Assembly: GCA_903813345.2 (NCBI GenBank)
Contig: CAIIXF020000010.1
Coordinates: forward strand, 8,660,337 to 8,724,336
DNA from: Owenia fusiformis
Taxonomy: Eukaryota > Annelida > Polychaeta > Sabellida > Oweniidae
DNA length: 64,000 nucleotides
Reading direction: 5' to 3'
The notes under the pieces were generated by a model. It did no database searches. It was given only the letters and a program-made list of their open reading frames with translations, and was not told where the DNA came from. Below are positions 14,163 through 37,330 of this stretch, one piece after another (the stretch's first letter is position 1; every line of letters starts with the position of its first letter). Both the position numbers and the translations under genes were made by a program.

Positions 14163-16534
14163 ATGATCACTTGGATGAGAGGTTGTAGTATGGTTCATAC
14201 AAACTAGGTTTGCTGTTGGCTCATTTTTGATTTGTTTATGTGAACCCCCAGTGTGATAGCTATTATATTACTGAGCAAGATATGCAGTGAATCGTTCAAC
14301 ACTGCTGTTATTTTGTAGCCTTTTCATAGTTATAAATTATGGGTAACAGTTGAGTAGACACGAGCAATATTTGCAACCGTGTTTTTGGCAGATCATCAGT
14401 GTTAAACATAAGTGAATCATTCTCCCTGTTACAATTCATTTCATGGAAAGCATGGAAATGTGTCCTGTATATGGTGCTGATCAAATCTCTGTCACATCAG
14501 AGTGTGAGCCAGAGAGGCACATTTACAGATGCTGATTATTGTCTTCATTTGTCTCAGGGGAATTATCAACAGTGACCAGGATAGCCAGTGTTTTCCAAGA
14601 GGTTCATTTTGCGAAACAATCCAGGGGGGAGGGAGGGGGGTTCCCATTTGACAAGTTAGTCCCAAATCACTCAAAAGCACTCAAAATGGTGGAAACTGCA
14701 TACTTTTTCGGGTTTCAGTTTTCTTGTCACTGAATATCTGAAAATAAAACTCCCCCTCCCTCCCTCGCATTGATATCATGGCAGATATCATGTTTTAGAT
14801 GTTCTAGATTCTCTTTCTAGTAGCTGTCTTCACCTGCTTTTGTTCCCTTAACTTAATAATAAAACTGTAATTTGCTACACATTTTCTCAATTAGTTCAAT
14901 TGGTGTTACTTTCAATTACAAGCTTCGTTGATACTTTATTCTCAATAGTGAGGCAGATGTCATCTAATAGTGTCATTTTCTCCCCTGGTGTTGTATTTGT
15001 AGTTTTGGTTTTTACAATTTTAATTATCATTAAGGACTAATGAGGTTTTAATGATATATGCTTAAACTTGGAGTTTCATGTTATCTAGTTGATTTCATTT
15101 TATTGACTTCAATAGAAAATTTCGTTTATAATTTTTTTAATATTTCACACAATTTGGATTCGCAGGGACTGTGGTTGATATCAAGTCAAATCACCCTGGA
15201 AAGCTAGTCTGATTTTCATGTTTGAATCAAATATTTTTTATGTGCTAATGTGGATTATTTTACAGAGTTGATTATGGTGTATTAGTGGCTAAACAGCAGC
15301 TTACATTTGTGTAGAATCTTATTACATTTGCTTTACACTAACACGCTACCTCAAACGCAACTATTGCATGTTTCTAGTCGATAATGCCCAGTAATGGCTC
15401 TTAGGCCACCTGCTTTCCCAATCTCACTGTTAAAAACTCACTATTTTCACATAATTTACTATTACATCTGAAAATTATTCCTGGCACTTTTTCTCGTATT
15501 CTTTTACATCTGTACGCTCTGATTCACTATTTGCTCATCTATTAGTACATAGATCTCCGTCAAAACACAACCAAATACACAGAAAGATCGCACCTCCCTC
15601 TATATGTAAGGAGCATGACTATCAGTAGTGACTTGTATACACACTTCATCATGTTAAGCAAACGCATCGAATGAAGCAAAAAACAATTTACACGATGCTG
15701 CTACTCTATGCCATTAGGAGGCACACTTCAACTTTGCTGGCTAATATGATTGATGGGAAATCTATACAAGAAACCCTCCTTGCTGTAATCTAGCATTCAA
15801 GACCAGAACTGCTACTGTGAAGTAACATACATTTCGTAATTACTCATATATTAGGCCTAGTAACATTTTTCAATATTCTTTGTAATGACTACCCGTAATT
15901 TTTGGATGCCTGTACAAACTAATTTTATCTCGGATTTTCTTTAACCTGTTGTCATGGTGACAGTACTTACCTGGTGAATGATAGCTTTGTTTTATTTAAT
16001 ATTATGGTTTGTGTTTTTTAATTGTGTGCTAATATGATAGTTGTAAGGGGAGCAGGGGCATAATTCCAATTTATTCAGATTTGTTGACTTTTAGTCTTGA
16101 GGTTAATTCTGAGACAGTTGATGTGTAGCCCTGATTCCCATAGTAGCAGTTCGTCAAACTATAATAAAGACCCTATTGGAAATCTATGGAGCGCAGTTCG
16201 CTAATTATATTGATGGTAAAGAAATGGGATGGAGAGGATTTACTCGCTTAATCTTATTGCATTAATTCTGCAAGATGCCAGCAATAATTGGGGACTTGCC
16301 TTGCAGAATTATTGGCAAGATTATCATCTTTTCAGAAAAATTGTTTGAAACTCAGCGATATTACTTCAGGATTGATTGCTGGTGACATCGCTATTGTGTT
16401 TTTTCTTGTGTTGTTGTATATATCAGGAGATGAGGCAAAATGATTTGCTGTAATGATTTATTTGGATTGATGAGGTGGTCAATGGATGTTATTGATATAT
16501 GCTGGAAGCATACGATGGTCAGTCTATCTTGTGA

Positions 16535-16625
16535 TATAGGACATTGACACATGTGTTCTTGGGATAGGACATTAAAACATTTGTCTCTGGGATAGGTCAT
16601 TGATGTTTTTGGTACTAGGCTTAAC
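16535..16625. repeat. About 29-bp degenerate tandem repeat, 3 copies
   Basis: Three loose copies of ggataggacattgacac, followed by a g/t-rich tail. The minus-strand open frame over it is repeat-derived. Confidence 0.55.
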
Positions 16626-19600
16626 CATTTGTGTTTCGGAAGGGACCCAAAGATAGGCCATCGACACAAAATTGTCTCACATCATTGAACTGTATATCAA
16701 TTTAGTGCTTAACAAAATGAATTCATATCTGAGGAAAAATGTGGTATATAAGTATTGAAAAATACAACGAGATATGATCACTGGAATCATTGCTTTGTGT
16801 GTTTTAGTGATTTTTATTTTGAGATAGTTGACATGTTGACATTTATAGCTTGATGTTCTTTGTAGGGCATTAATCAGGAAAATGAAATTCGATAAATAGG
16901 AGATTTTTCTATTGTATGTAGGGGATGTATGTCAATATTTTTGTGTACTTTTGCCTATCAGTGTTCTATAGGTGAGAGAATACATACATGAGGCCCAATA
17001 TAGTCGATAAAATAGAGCTAAACTCTCAGAATCATACACAATGAAGCAGTGTTTGTCAGACCTTAATGTATAATTTCTCGATATAAAGTAAATAAAACTC
17101 CCATTTCAAAGCTGCATTGAACCCCGTTTCCTAAAAACCAAGAAGTTAACTATTTTTGTATAACACTTTTTCAAGAGGGCTGAATATTCTTGAGTTGTTT
17201 ATCAAAACTTTGTCAATATTCTAATTCTTGAATTGGGTGTCGTTTTGATGAAAATATTTGAATGTGTAAAGGGTGCCATGTATACTTAATCCAGTGCTAA
17301 CATAATATAGCCATGTTGAAACTGAAGTAATCACTAAGCATATTTGTTTTCCGCTTGCGTATATTTATCGCTTTTCAAACATTTTTAATGCGCCACTATT
17401 TTCACAAGCCACCCCCAAATATTGACAGGTCAATTCAAAGGTAACTTGAATATTCCATTGAATCAAATCATTCTTAAGTGTTTGTATTTAAATATTTGAT
17501 ATTCTGATCACCACTTTATTTCTTGCGAAGTATCCTGAAAAATCTATAAACCAGATCAGAGTTATCCGCTAATGTACTAACAAATTCTTGGTGACGCATC
17601 ACATTGTTGTGTACTTAAATTTCTGCGTACAATTTGTACCATGCTACCATTTATTGAAATGTTTCCCACCACTACACCTGTTTCTGTTTCACCAGTGACA
17701 TCTATATTCAGCTATATGATGTTGTTTGTTTGAACTTGTACCTGTCCAAATATTGGCTAAGCACATATTGGCCTTAGAGCTCCAGATCCAGATAAATGTG
17801 TAATTACAATGGTGACCAGCAAGTCGATTGTTTACATATTGCATTTGCTCACTGAGCTTGCAAACAGATGGATTATGGGTATTATCAGTGCCTGCAGTAC
17901 ATTTGTACGTCCTGAATGTATCTTGAGTAAATATTGTCTCAGGACCAACATAATTTGAATTTTCTATTAGAAATATGAAAATTCTTGAGGTTGGGTAAAT
18001 GTTGCTGTTTGCAGTCAGCTTACTTTCAGGGGGTTTCGAAACATGAGATTTGTTTTATCAACTATTTTATCCTAAATGCTTTTAACGGCGAACACTTGTG
18101 AAAAATTGAGCAGATGGGCACTCGTCAGGCGCAGAGCGTTAACGGATAACTCCAGAAACTTCAAGTAGACCTAGAAAGTATCTTTAAGAACATCCATCGT
18201 GGTTGCCATGACGATCCAACTTGAGTCTCCTCTAAGTTTTCGCCAGGCTTAGATATTGGGAATGTTTTCAACAAGCCAGTGGCCTAGAGTGTTTCACCAC
18301 TTGAGGTGCAGTCTATATACTCAACAAATACCTACCAAATTGATTTCTAGTCAAGATGCTTCTCTGATTATCTTCTCAGAAGGCTGTTATAGTCTAAAGC
18401 TGTAATAGGCTTACAAGGGCCAATTTACTATTTCAACAGTATAGTTAATGCTTACCAAGTTTTCTTATTGGGATTCCATCAAAACCGAGTTGCCATATCA
18501 CGTGAATATGAAATCCATCATGGCTGCCATGGAATGATTGACTGGATTGTGCATGTAGTAATTATTGGTTTGGCTGAACTACAGTATATGTAGCCTAATT
18601 AGCACCCAAGGCACTTCCAGTAGATTTAGCCCCATTTGTCAATATCTGTGTTTGCCAATGTTCTGAGGTTTTTATTTGAACTTTGTCAATAACATGACTT
18701 AATATACTGATCTGATCTACAGTGACAAATTTATTGTAAGTCATCCCTGATTAATATGTTCTTCGAAACCTATTTTTGAATCATATGACGTGTACAATTA
18801 CAAATTTTTCTATTGCGTACATCAGTGACTTTATGCTGTGTTCTATTTGTAAAGAAAGTCCTGATAGTGGCATTGGTATATTACAGAGTAATATGTCAAT
18901 AACATCATTTATTTGTTACAACCAATAATGACAAAGGACAGTGTAATTATACACTCCTGTGTTCTTGGGTTCATTCTAAGAACCGTTTAGACCTATCATC
19001 AATGCCATGACATTTTTGTTGTGTTGCTTATTGATTGGCTATAATGTGTCACATGATTTGGTGATGGAGTATGGGATGGTGTTACCCTTTATTTCATTAT
19101 TTCCCTACAAAGCATTATGGGCTTGTTTTGTTTTTCTAACAAACATAATTATGCCCGGTCAGAGATACATATCGGCAATTTGTTCTGGCAAATGGCTTTT
19201 CACATCTTTTATCTCACTGGTGCAATCCACGGAATATTCTGGTCAATTGGTCATTGATTGTCTAAGACAAGAGTCGTTGTCGACGGCAAGACTCCGTCAT
19301 CACCTTGAGGGCAGTGTACTCATCAGAACCTTTTCTTCTTCTAGGGTAGGATACAGTGTCTTTTTCTATGGCATTTCCCCTCTCTTGTAAAAATGCTAAT
19401 GCTAATACTTTCAATATAAACCCCGGTACTTTTTCACCATGTCTTTCTGTTCTTAATTTTTGCTTTCATGTGGACATTTTGAATGGTTGACTCATTAGAA
19501 TGTTTTAAAAGCATAACCTACAATGAATGTAATTGTAAGAGTATTCCTATGATTGCATTACGTCCTACAGTTCTATAGAAGTGTGTTACCGACTCAAGTA

Positions 19601-21639
19601 GGCTACATTCAATATCTTGCTTGTATCACGAAAAAAAATCCAGTGCCATTTTTACAATCTCTTCAGCGTGAAGAGGGTGCTTTAGTTGAAGTGGCAGCTC
19701 TAGTTGTAATTGCAGTGTGTTCTATCATCAACATCCTCCATTACTCTTGCAGACGGACATAGTATAAGCAGACGGATTTACTTTTTACATGTCTTTACAT
19801 GCTTTTTCAAACAGGAAATTTGAATGAAAAAAATGGAAAAGAAATGCCTGTACACATTTTGTGCTTTGGTTTTGTATTTTGTATGGTGTATATGTCTTAA
19901 TTTGGATGGAGGAGTGGAGGGTTCATAATCACAGTAGACTAAAACAATGTCTATTTTTCCTTTAGGTTTTTGTCATTGAGTGGCTTGTACATGAATCTTT
20001 TATCATTAAAATGTTATTGCCAGTGATAAAGTAGGCTGGTGAATAATTTATTGCAATGTAGAAAGAATAAATTGTTTTTCATATATGATATCATCATTAT
20101 TTGAAATGTTAAGGTTAACATATAGGTGGCATACCAGTACAGTATGGCGTTAGCGTGGCAAGTATGAATCGACGCTACTTCATATAATTTGATAACATAG
20201 TGTTATTAGTATATACATTTCTGATTATAGGCCTATCTTTGCTAGGTCAATATTACTTTAGATAAGTTTACAGGCTCTGTTGTGTCAACACACTGTATAA
20301 AGGTCACTGTATTGACATCATCTTGAGCAAAGGTCATATAATGTAAAATTGACTTGAGACATGTTTTAAGTATACCTGTGTACATGTGTTCGGATTGTTT
20401 TGTGGTTTTATACAATTTCCCCTTTGACATTAATATTATGTATTTTAGAGGCTGTCACTTGAGTTATAGGGTTGTGTCTTTCATATTCTTTTCATACATT
20501 TGATTTTTGCATACTCTTACATGAGACCCTGTATTTATATATCTCATGGTCAATTCAATCATTCAATCTAATCACATGAGAGGGAATGGATGTGTGATTC
20601 AAGACTAATACAAGGAAGAGATATTTTATTCTCCAGACATTTGAGATTGTATACCAGCTTGAAAAGCAATGATTAGACTCTTCAGATTATCTTTGTTTTC
20701 ACCTAATGTTGAAGTCATTTGAATAAGAAAAAAGGATGGTTCATAAGGTCAATTATCATTTGTAGAAAAGTAGATTTTGTTAAGGTCTATACAATCCGAT
20801 ATCGATGTGTAGCTGTGCCCTGTTTAAGCTGTTGATCTGTATGTCTACAATATGATATGACGATGATCAAAATCGATTGGATTAGGATAAAAGAAATAGG
20901 GAAGAGATGGAATCTTTCAGATTTCCAATTGGCACACCCCTATATACCTGAATAATTCTTTTGCTTCTATGTCAGAACAATTCTTATCCATGGGTTGATA
21001 TAAAGGTATGCCCAATTATCTGATTTAGCTCTTACTACAGATAGCTGAACTACTTTTAAAGTCCTTTAGAAGACATTATAAGTAACACTTAACCAGAATA
21101 CATGAACTTAAGTGATATTGAGGCATAAAACATATTTTTATAGATCATATAGATAGTGTCCTGACACTTGAAAACTACTTTTTAACATGACTTGTAGTTC
21201 TCACACAACTTTGATACTTCAAACATGTTCTAAATTCACACACATTAACAACATTGCCACAATTATACAACATTCTCACACAATGATATTTTTTCAATAA
21301 TGGGATTTGTTAATTTGTAGTCCAGTGTCATCGATCAGTCTAAGTTTGTATCTTGCCAAATTCTCCCTTTTAGATTCACATGTAGGATCAACAGCCAATT
21401 GCTTTATTATTTGGCACCCCTATTCATCAAGTTTTCAGTAAGCCATAATCTAAATTCTGATATCACTGTGTTTATTCATTCTTATTTATATTTGAATAGT
21501 GACAATAAATTACGCTTACATATGTTTGAAAAAGGTTTATCAAAATTAATTGGACTACAGTCTAAACACTAATTCCAAGCTGGAGAACTAATATTTTTTT
21601 ATGTCATGTTTAAATAACAGCATGTTTTTCTTGTTTCAG

Positions 21640-30821
<9,182 letters not shown>

Positions 30822-32850
30822 TTCTCCAGAGTGAGACATTGCTTAAACAGAGCTATATTGATGGCTCCGGAAGCACATGTGCCAGTATTAGACGCTTGGG
30901 ATATTCCCAAGGTACTTTTAGATCACATAGAATTCAGGTGGATACTTGCATGGATTTACTCAAGAAATCATGACATCAGAATGAGTGTACACGATACCTG
31001 GTTACATCACTGAAATGTGTGCACTTAAATATGTGACATCATCAGTACGGATCTATTGTAGGTGTGAACTTACCAAATATTGGTAGTTAGCCACCAAGAG
31101 AGCTTAATTCTCCAAGACATTGCAGGGGTAGACTTGTCTATCAAATGGTGAAACAAGGGATAGACAACGTTTTGTCTCATCATCACCCAGTATATTCCAC
31201 ACAAGAATTGCTCGGGAAAGTGTACATAAGAAAGTGTAAATATGAAAATAGCTAGCAAACATAGATTAGACTGGAAAATGTGTACAAATATTCGATATTA
31301 AAATGCCAAGTCAAATCTGTTATAATGGTGTACCCATTTTATGATTTGCCAATTTGAACTCGGTGTAGACATAATACTAATGACAAAGCCTGAATGTTGT
31401 GTCCTAAACTCAGAATTGAATATATATAGAAATTGAGCAGAACTCTAAATGACATTTCACCTGTCATGTGTATGCATGTTGTCAGTGTCCTTATTATAGT
31501 TGGAAACTCAAACTGTGGTTATTGCGCAAAACTAAAGTTTGAATTTCCATATAATTTCATATCTGTGTGACATGATAAAACATCTTGAGCGATATCAAGT
31601 GGATTAGGGTGTTTCCTCATGTACACACATTGTAAAATTGTAACTGACATTAAAATTGAAATGTTTACTACAAATATGAAGTGAATAATACTTATATGGT
31701 TGCTCTTAAAGAAGGCTTCATGATTTTCATTAGAAATTGTTTCCTGTTATATATCTCGCGATTTGTTTTCTTAAAATTTACTGAAAATCATGAAGTCTCC
31801 AATAGGAGTCTATGCATATTATAAATAATATATATATATAAATATATGTATATGAATATAGATATACAAGCAACATACAAGTTATTTCTAGAATATGAAG
31901 GTCTATATGCGAGATGTGTTGTTATCTCCATAGTAACCTGTCCCAGGAGTGTCATGGTGACAATGCTTTTACTAAGAGTCCTACATATGACCTGCTTACC
32001 TATAACTAAGACTTCCATTGCATAAGGAATAAGAATATGTTGCAGCAAAAAAGTGAAAAGTTGTTCTGTATCAAAATCAGGGGTTTCAGTTACATTTGAA
32101 ACATCACCATTACATTTCAAATAAACTTAACCCCCCAGACAGGGAAATGAATTTTTGGTTGCAGGCTATTATTGAGCATTTTGAAGAAAAGCACTTTCAC
32201 CATGTTCATCTTGTCAGGGAAGTAACCTTTAATGCATATTACCACCCATATTATAATACCCTGCCCATCTATGTAGTGGAACACAATTTTCCATGTCATA
32301 TGGATGAGTGGTTTCACTCTTTAGCAGAGTGTTATTCTATGGGTGGAGTGTATCTAAGATAATATTAATGTGTTTAAGTCCATTGAAAGGTGCTGTGTGT
32401 ATTAGAATTACCAGAACCTGTATGTGTATGTCATACAAAAGCCCATAGTTTTCTCATTATGAATACTGAATTTCAGATATTTTTGGGTGTAAAGATCAAA
32501 ATAAATGCCATTTTATAATCCTATTTTCAATATAGAATGCTAGTATAGATGGCGTTGAAGGTAAGGTTGTACATGAAGATGCTAACATTTCAAATTGATT
32601 CTATCAATGTGTTCTGCTAGCAGGATGCTTCATAAAGATTTCAGACATATAAGACATTTATTTTATGGATCGGTTATGTATGAGAAGTCAACTAACGCAG
32701 ATTTACTGGCCAAGGGCTGGCACATAATATGTCTCACCCTGTGTGCTTGTAAGAACCATTGCCTACTAATGGCTGTAAAATGTATAATGAATAGAATTTA
32801 GTTATGACTTTATAAAGAATTAAATAAAGAACAGATTAGTTATTTACATA
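30822..32850 (+). other. Probable 3' UTR and downstream flank of groucho
   Basis: No coding exon is visible. The stretch is AT-rich. Candidate AATAAA signals occur near 32497 and at 32823-32828. Which one is used, and so the UTR length, cannot be told from the sequence. An (AT)n run lies at about 31826-31846. Confidence 0.35.
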
Positions 32851-33130
32851 ATTGATTAAGATGGTGTTTAACACTAAATGAAATATTTCTCTATGTATAT
32901 CTCGAGTGATATGCTCAAATATAAGCATTTTGATATTGTTATTTTCTTTTTGCATCCCTTACAAAAAATGTCTTATATTTTTATTTCACATATGATTTAA
33001 TGTTCTCATTAAATTCTCAATATTTTCTGTAGTCAATGTGTTTTTGAGGTGAGATGGCAAGAAAGCATGGCAATTGCAGGAAAAATATAATTGAGAAAAA
33101 GATGATCTTATTGTATGGCTATATATTAAT

Positions 33131-33618
33131 ACACTGTACATGTAGATCTAAAAGTTATTATACATTGTACATATTGATCTAAAGATTATAACATGTTGTA
33201 CATGTAAATCTGAAGATTATAACATGTTGTACATGTAGATTATAAGATCATTTCACATTGTACATGTAGATCTAAAGATCATTACACAATGGAAATGTGG
33301 ATTAAGATTCTTACACATTGTACATGTAAATCTAAATATTATTGTACGTGTACATCTTGAGATTACTTCACATAGTACATTTAACATAGAAGATTATTGT
33401 ACATTGTGTATGTAGAACTAAAGATCATTACACATTGTCCATGTAAATCTAAAGATTAAGACACATTGTACATGTAGATCTAAAGATTATTACACATTGT
33501 ACATGTAAATCTAAAGATGAAGACACAATGTAGATGTAGGTCTTAAGATTATTACTTATTGTACATGTAAATCTAAAGATTATTACACATTGTACACATA
33601 GATCTAAAGAATAACATG
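33131..33618. repeat. 31-bp minisatellite, about 16 copies
   Basis: Consensus unit is acattgtacatgtagatcta followed by aagattattac. Copies vary by substitutions and a few are shortened. The core tgtacatgtaga includes a self-complementary tgtaca. The minus-strand open frame across its end is repeat-derived. Confidence 0.93.
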
Positions 33619-34221
33619 AGATTGAAATATTGATGTGTTTCCCAGAGAATAAAGTAACACAATGTTTTGTACTTAAAATCAATCTTGTGTTGATTTCCCT
33701 CTTCACAGTACGTCACATAATGGTGTTTACTGGTGCCCTTGCATGAAAGAATAGATGTTCAATCAGGCTATATTTAGGCCAATACTAGCATGAAAATGGC
33801 CAAAATCATTGACCAAAATGTTACAATATTTTATTTAAAGAGGGCAGCGTTTTCAGTTGATTTTTTCCATTGGTTTATACAAAATCATTAATATGAGTAA
33901 CTTACATGATCTCACCAATGATGTATTAAATCAAGAGCCTCTGCCAAACCCATATCACATCTAAAAAACAACCTTTTCAATTTGATGATTTTCTTCCTGG
34001 AGATGTTATTATCTGTTTTCTGGGGATTGGAAAATTGATTATTACAGACAGTTATGTTGGGACAGTTTATCTAGTATTGAAGATCAATGGTAAAGATGTA
34101 CATACTACATTAAGAATTGACCTCCCTGGTGAACATCTTATAGCATGGGTTTCCTGGCTGCTTTCAGAGAAAATTGAGACTGGCTCCATAGCCTTCCTTT
34201 ATGGAAAATTTGATATTATAA

Positions 34222-34358
34222 GTTATTGAATGATTTGAAGTGCAATACAGGATATATTCTGCTCGAGAATTCCGTATTGGAACGAGACGAAGTCGAGTGC
34301 CAATACAGAATATCGAGACAGAATATATCCTGTATTGCACTTCAAATCATTCAATAAC
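34222..34358. mobile_element. Foldback element 1 (perfect 40-bp inverted repeat)
   Basis: Arms at 34222-34261 and 34319-34358 are exact reverse complements over 40 bp, starting gttattgaatgatttgaagt. The 57-bp centre is itself partly inverted (ccgtattgg against ccaatacag). Only a hairpin is encoded. Perfect arms suggest a young insertion or pairing-driven repair. Confidence 0.9.
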
Positions 34359-34530
34359 GTTTTTATCGTGTGATCCTCTGTATTGCTACTGAGATTGTCC
34401 CCTCCGTACCAATATTTTCTGTATTGCGACGGAGATCATCAACGGAGACAATCTCAGTAGCAATACAGGTTGGTACAGCACAAGAACTGACCAATCAGAG
34501 GGCTTCATTTTACAGATCATACGATAAAAC
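34357..34530. mobile_element. Foldback element 2, abutting element 1
   Basis: ctgtattgctactgagattg near 34377 is matched inverted by caatctcagtagcaatacag near 34450, and the outer ends ttttatcgtgtgatc and gatcatacgataaaa are imperfect inverted repeats. The word tgtattgc is shared with foldback element 1, so the two are probably parts of one compound element. Confidence 0.8.
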
Positions 34531-36492
34531 CTAATATGGGACTTTCTGATTACAGAATTCTACTTTCGGGGAACATCTGGTATTTTGATGAACTTTATTG
34601 TAAGGAGATAATTATTCTGATATTAAATACTGTTAGCATAGAATTATCGCTAAGTATCAAACCCAACATTTAATCATTAATTATATTCATTGTATAATTC
34701 ACATTTTGATACATATTCATTCAAGTTGTTTTGTTCTTCATCTTGTTCTTGTGTTATCAGATTTCAATGCCAATGTTAATTTGTTATTGTCTGCAATGCT
34801 AAGTGCACATGTACTAACGGCGCAGATATTTCATTCAACTACAGTGTTACAGTTGTGTCGGGGCAACAACAGAATGAGACGTTTCCTTACTGTTACGTTG
34901 CATAAAGGATCCGATCGTATCCGTAGAACAGTAGTCTTGGTAAATCTTTGTTCCCCTCTCAGGCCCCTCTCCCACATGAAAGAAGTAGTGATGTGTGGTA
35001 ACGGGTCCAAATGCTTATGCAAGGCTAAGTAGATCAATAGTATTTTCTGGAAAGGAAACTTTTGGAACATTTCCATGTTATTGAATTAAGATCATTGACC
35101 TATTTTAGTATTCAAGGTTATTAGCAAGTTTCGTAAGCTTCCTGGTTACTTCCTGGTAAAAACAACACGACGGGGAATAGAGTTCATCACGATTCGATAT
35201 TCCATGAAGCATGCCCGTGACAGCGGATTCCTATTATATTGTGATCTCTCCCATGGCCCTCTCTCAGCTGTAAATATGCGAGGGAGGAGCTTTTCTTTAG
35301 TAAAAGCAAAATAGTTACATCAGTGGTACACTCTCCTCCAAAAGTTTTGCAACTCTGACTCCCAAATGTAAACGCTTTGAAACGCTTTTCACGCTTCATT
35401 TTTTATTTTCCTTAATCATTTGTAGGTCGTAAATCTTATAAAAATAATGAATTTCCTCAGGCGTCAAACATGTACAACCTAAATTTTGGAGGGGAGATGA
35501 TGTTATTATGCAGCACCGGAGAATGGTAATGAAGGTTGCTTTTATTACAATGTCACACTGACTTGCTCTTATATATGCTCAGGGATATAATTATCTGTTT
35601 GTACGTGTGCCTGTTTTCCTTACATATTATGATATTATGAAAGTTTTACAAGGAAAACACGCGCAATATTTTCATTGAAAGGATTTTCCATTTGGAATGC
35701 TTCTATCTCTACAGATAGGCTACTGTAAATCTAGCAAATTACGCATGGTTGTATTTCTCAATATTGTCAATTTTCTTAGTTTCGCGCTTTTTATACCAAG
35801 TACAACAATTTCCCAGAAGCAATTATTTTCGACCCTTTTTGGGAGAAATAGCTATCATATATACAATCATATGGGTTTATTGATTTATGCGATGACTCTT
35901 CCTTACCTGAATTATACCTACATGTACATTGTTATCTCAGGGGACAACAAATCGTACCTTGCGCACAGAGTCTAATTATAAGACGAAGCTCTCTTTTGAG
36001 AAGCGAAGTCGAAGGACTGCAAAGGGTAAACAAATTCTAAAGTCCGCAATATGTGTTTACATTATTTCGATTTTCTGCACTTTCATCAGACCTTTGACGT
36101 TGACTTTAAGATCGAAAGTCAAAGGTCGTTTGATTTTGAAGTCCAACGTAAAGAATTAAGCAGATAAAGGATAATTAATTGTTTCAAAAATATTTTTCTT
36201 AGTTATTGCATGATGATAGCATTTGAAGGAAGGACTCTTGAAGGGTGTGCAATGTCAAAAACAAGGTCGATCTGTTTACAACCTCTTGATTATTTTGAAA
36301 CTTATCATTGAACAAATGAAAAATATATTACAATCTTGTAGGTCAGTGTGAATGACATACTATCAATCGTAAGAACTTGACAAACAGATTATAGTATTAA
36401 TAGTATAAAAGACAAATAGGGGGAGGGTCATACCAACGCATTAATGAATTCTATTGGGTGGAATTTCACACCCTCGTGACACACCTCCACAC
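34531..36492. other. Intergenic sequence, nothing recognised
   Basis: Open frames up to 108 codons (34706-35032) have no domain, no splice context and an antisense frame of similar length. A small imperfect inverted pair (acctttgacgttgacttt against aaagtcaaaggt) lies near 36090-36127. Confidence 0.5.
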
Positions 36493-36558
36493 ATGTGACA
36501 AAGACCGTTTGTATATGTGACAAAGACCGTTTGTTTATGTGACAAAGGCCATTTGTAT
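36493..36558. repeat. 22-bp tandem repeat, 3 copies
   Basis: The unit atgtgacaaagaccgtttgt plus two bases is repeated three times with small changes in the last copy. Confidence 0.85.
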
Positions 36559-36559
36559 A

Positions 36560-37330
36560 GTTCGTTATCGCGCCTTTATACCTCTTTCACTTTTGCTATG
36601 GCGATCGTACGGCCGATATTACTACGGCAAATAGTAAACGCACGGCCGCCGTAGATTTTTTACGGCCAGATACTATTTAGCAGTCACATGTTCTGCATGC
36701 GGCGACCATAATATCTAATTTCCACGACCAGATAGCAGTCACATATGCTACGGCAGCCGCACGGCGTATTTTGAAGTTGTGGTGGCAAAACCCAGTGGTA
36801 GCCGTATGCCCTTTGAAATGATGACGCATGGTCACTCTAGGGCGTCTCTACGACGCTAATAGTTTTTTAAACTGACTGACTAGCCTACCAAGACAGACTC
36901 AAGGGGACGCGGGGCGACCGTGCGACGTCGACCTCGTGACACTGTGCGGCCAGACGTCTGACACTGCATGGCCAGGCCAAGGCTTGTCTTTCTTCGGTGA
37001 TCGTGTTATTATTTCCATGGCGACAATTCGGCTTGTAAAAGATACGCCGTACACACGGGGAATGATGGTCATCACGTGACCTTCGTTTTTGAAGAAGCGG
37101 GAACTAGATCTTGATAACGGAATTCGCAGCCAAAAACCGTTTATTTTATTTTCTGACTGAGGCATCAACCACATTCACTCTAAAATTTCTAGTTCTGCAA
37201 TCTCCAGTGCCATGCCGTAGCATAAGACTGACCGCGCCATCGTGGTCCCGCGAGAACACCCCGAGGCGACCGCCGACCGTGGGTTATTCAAAGGCCGCAC
37301 GCCACCGTAAGTTTTCCATCTCCACAAAAT
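36560..37330. promoter_or_regulatory. CpG-rich stretch upstream of the hydroxylase gene
   Basis: CG dinucleotides are far denser than in the flanks (acggccg, cgcgcc, gcgaccg words). A candidate splice donor, gccacc|gtaagt, lies at 37307. It could be a promoter with a non-coding first exon for the gene starting at 38082, which has a possible acceptor at 38060-38062 (tatttcccag). It could equally be a GC-rich mobile element, since cagtcacat words recur within it. Not resolved. Confidence 0.3.

Larger units (their letters stand above)
2761..21639 (+). other. Very long groucho/TLE intron (about 18.9 kb if 2732-2760 is an exon)
   Basis: No exon could be recognised on either strand. Open frames of 60-145 codons occur but show no domain, no sensible splice context and no family resemblance. 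Contents seen: several short tandem repeats (7920-8048, 8919-9021, 12832-12890, 13250-13335, 14098-14162, 16535-16625), one hAT-like inverted-repeat element at 13767-14089, and dispersed repeat copies at 5688-5764/10308-10383 and 6353-6382/9959-9983. Enhancers in so long an intron of a developmental regulator are plausible but cannot be read from the sequence. Confidence 0.6.

Noticed and set aside
19007-19390. 127-codon open frame inside the long groucho intron
   Set aside because: Hydrophobic but without a recognisable domain or splice signals; likely chance.
34706-35032. 108-codon open frame with an overlapping antisense frame
   Set aside because: Neither strand gives a recognisable protein.
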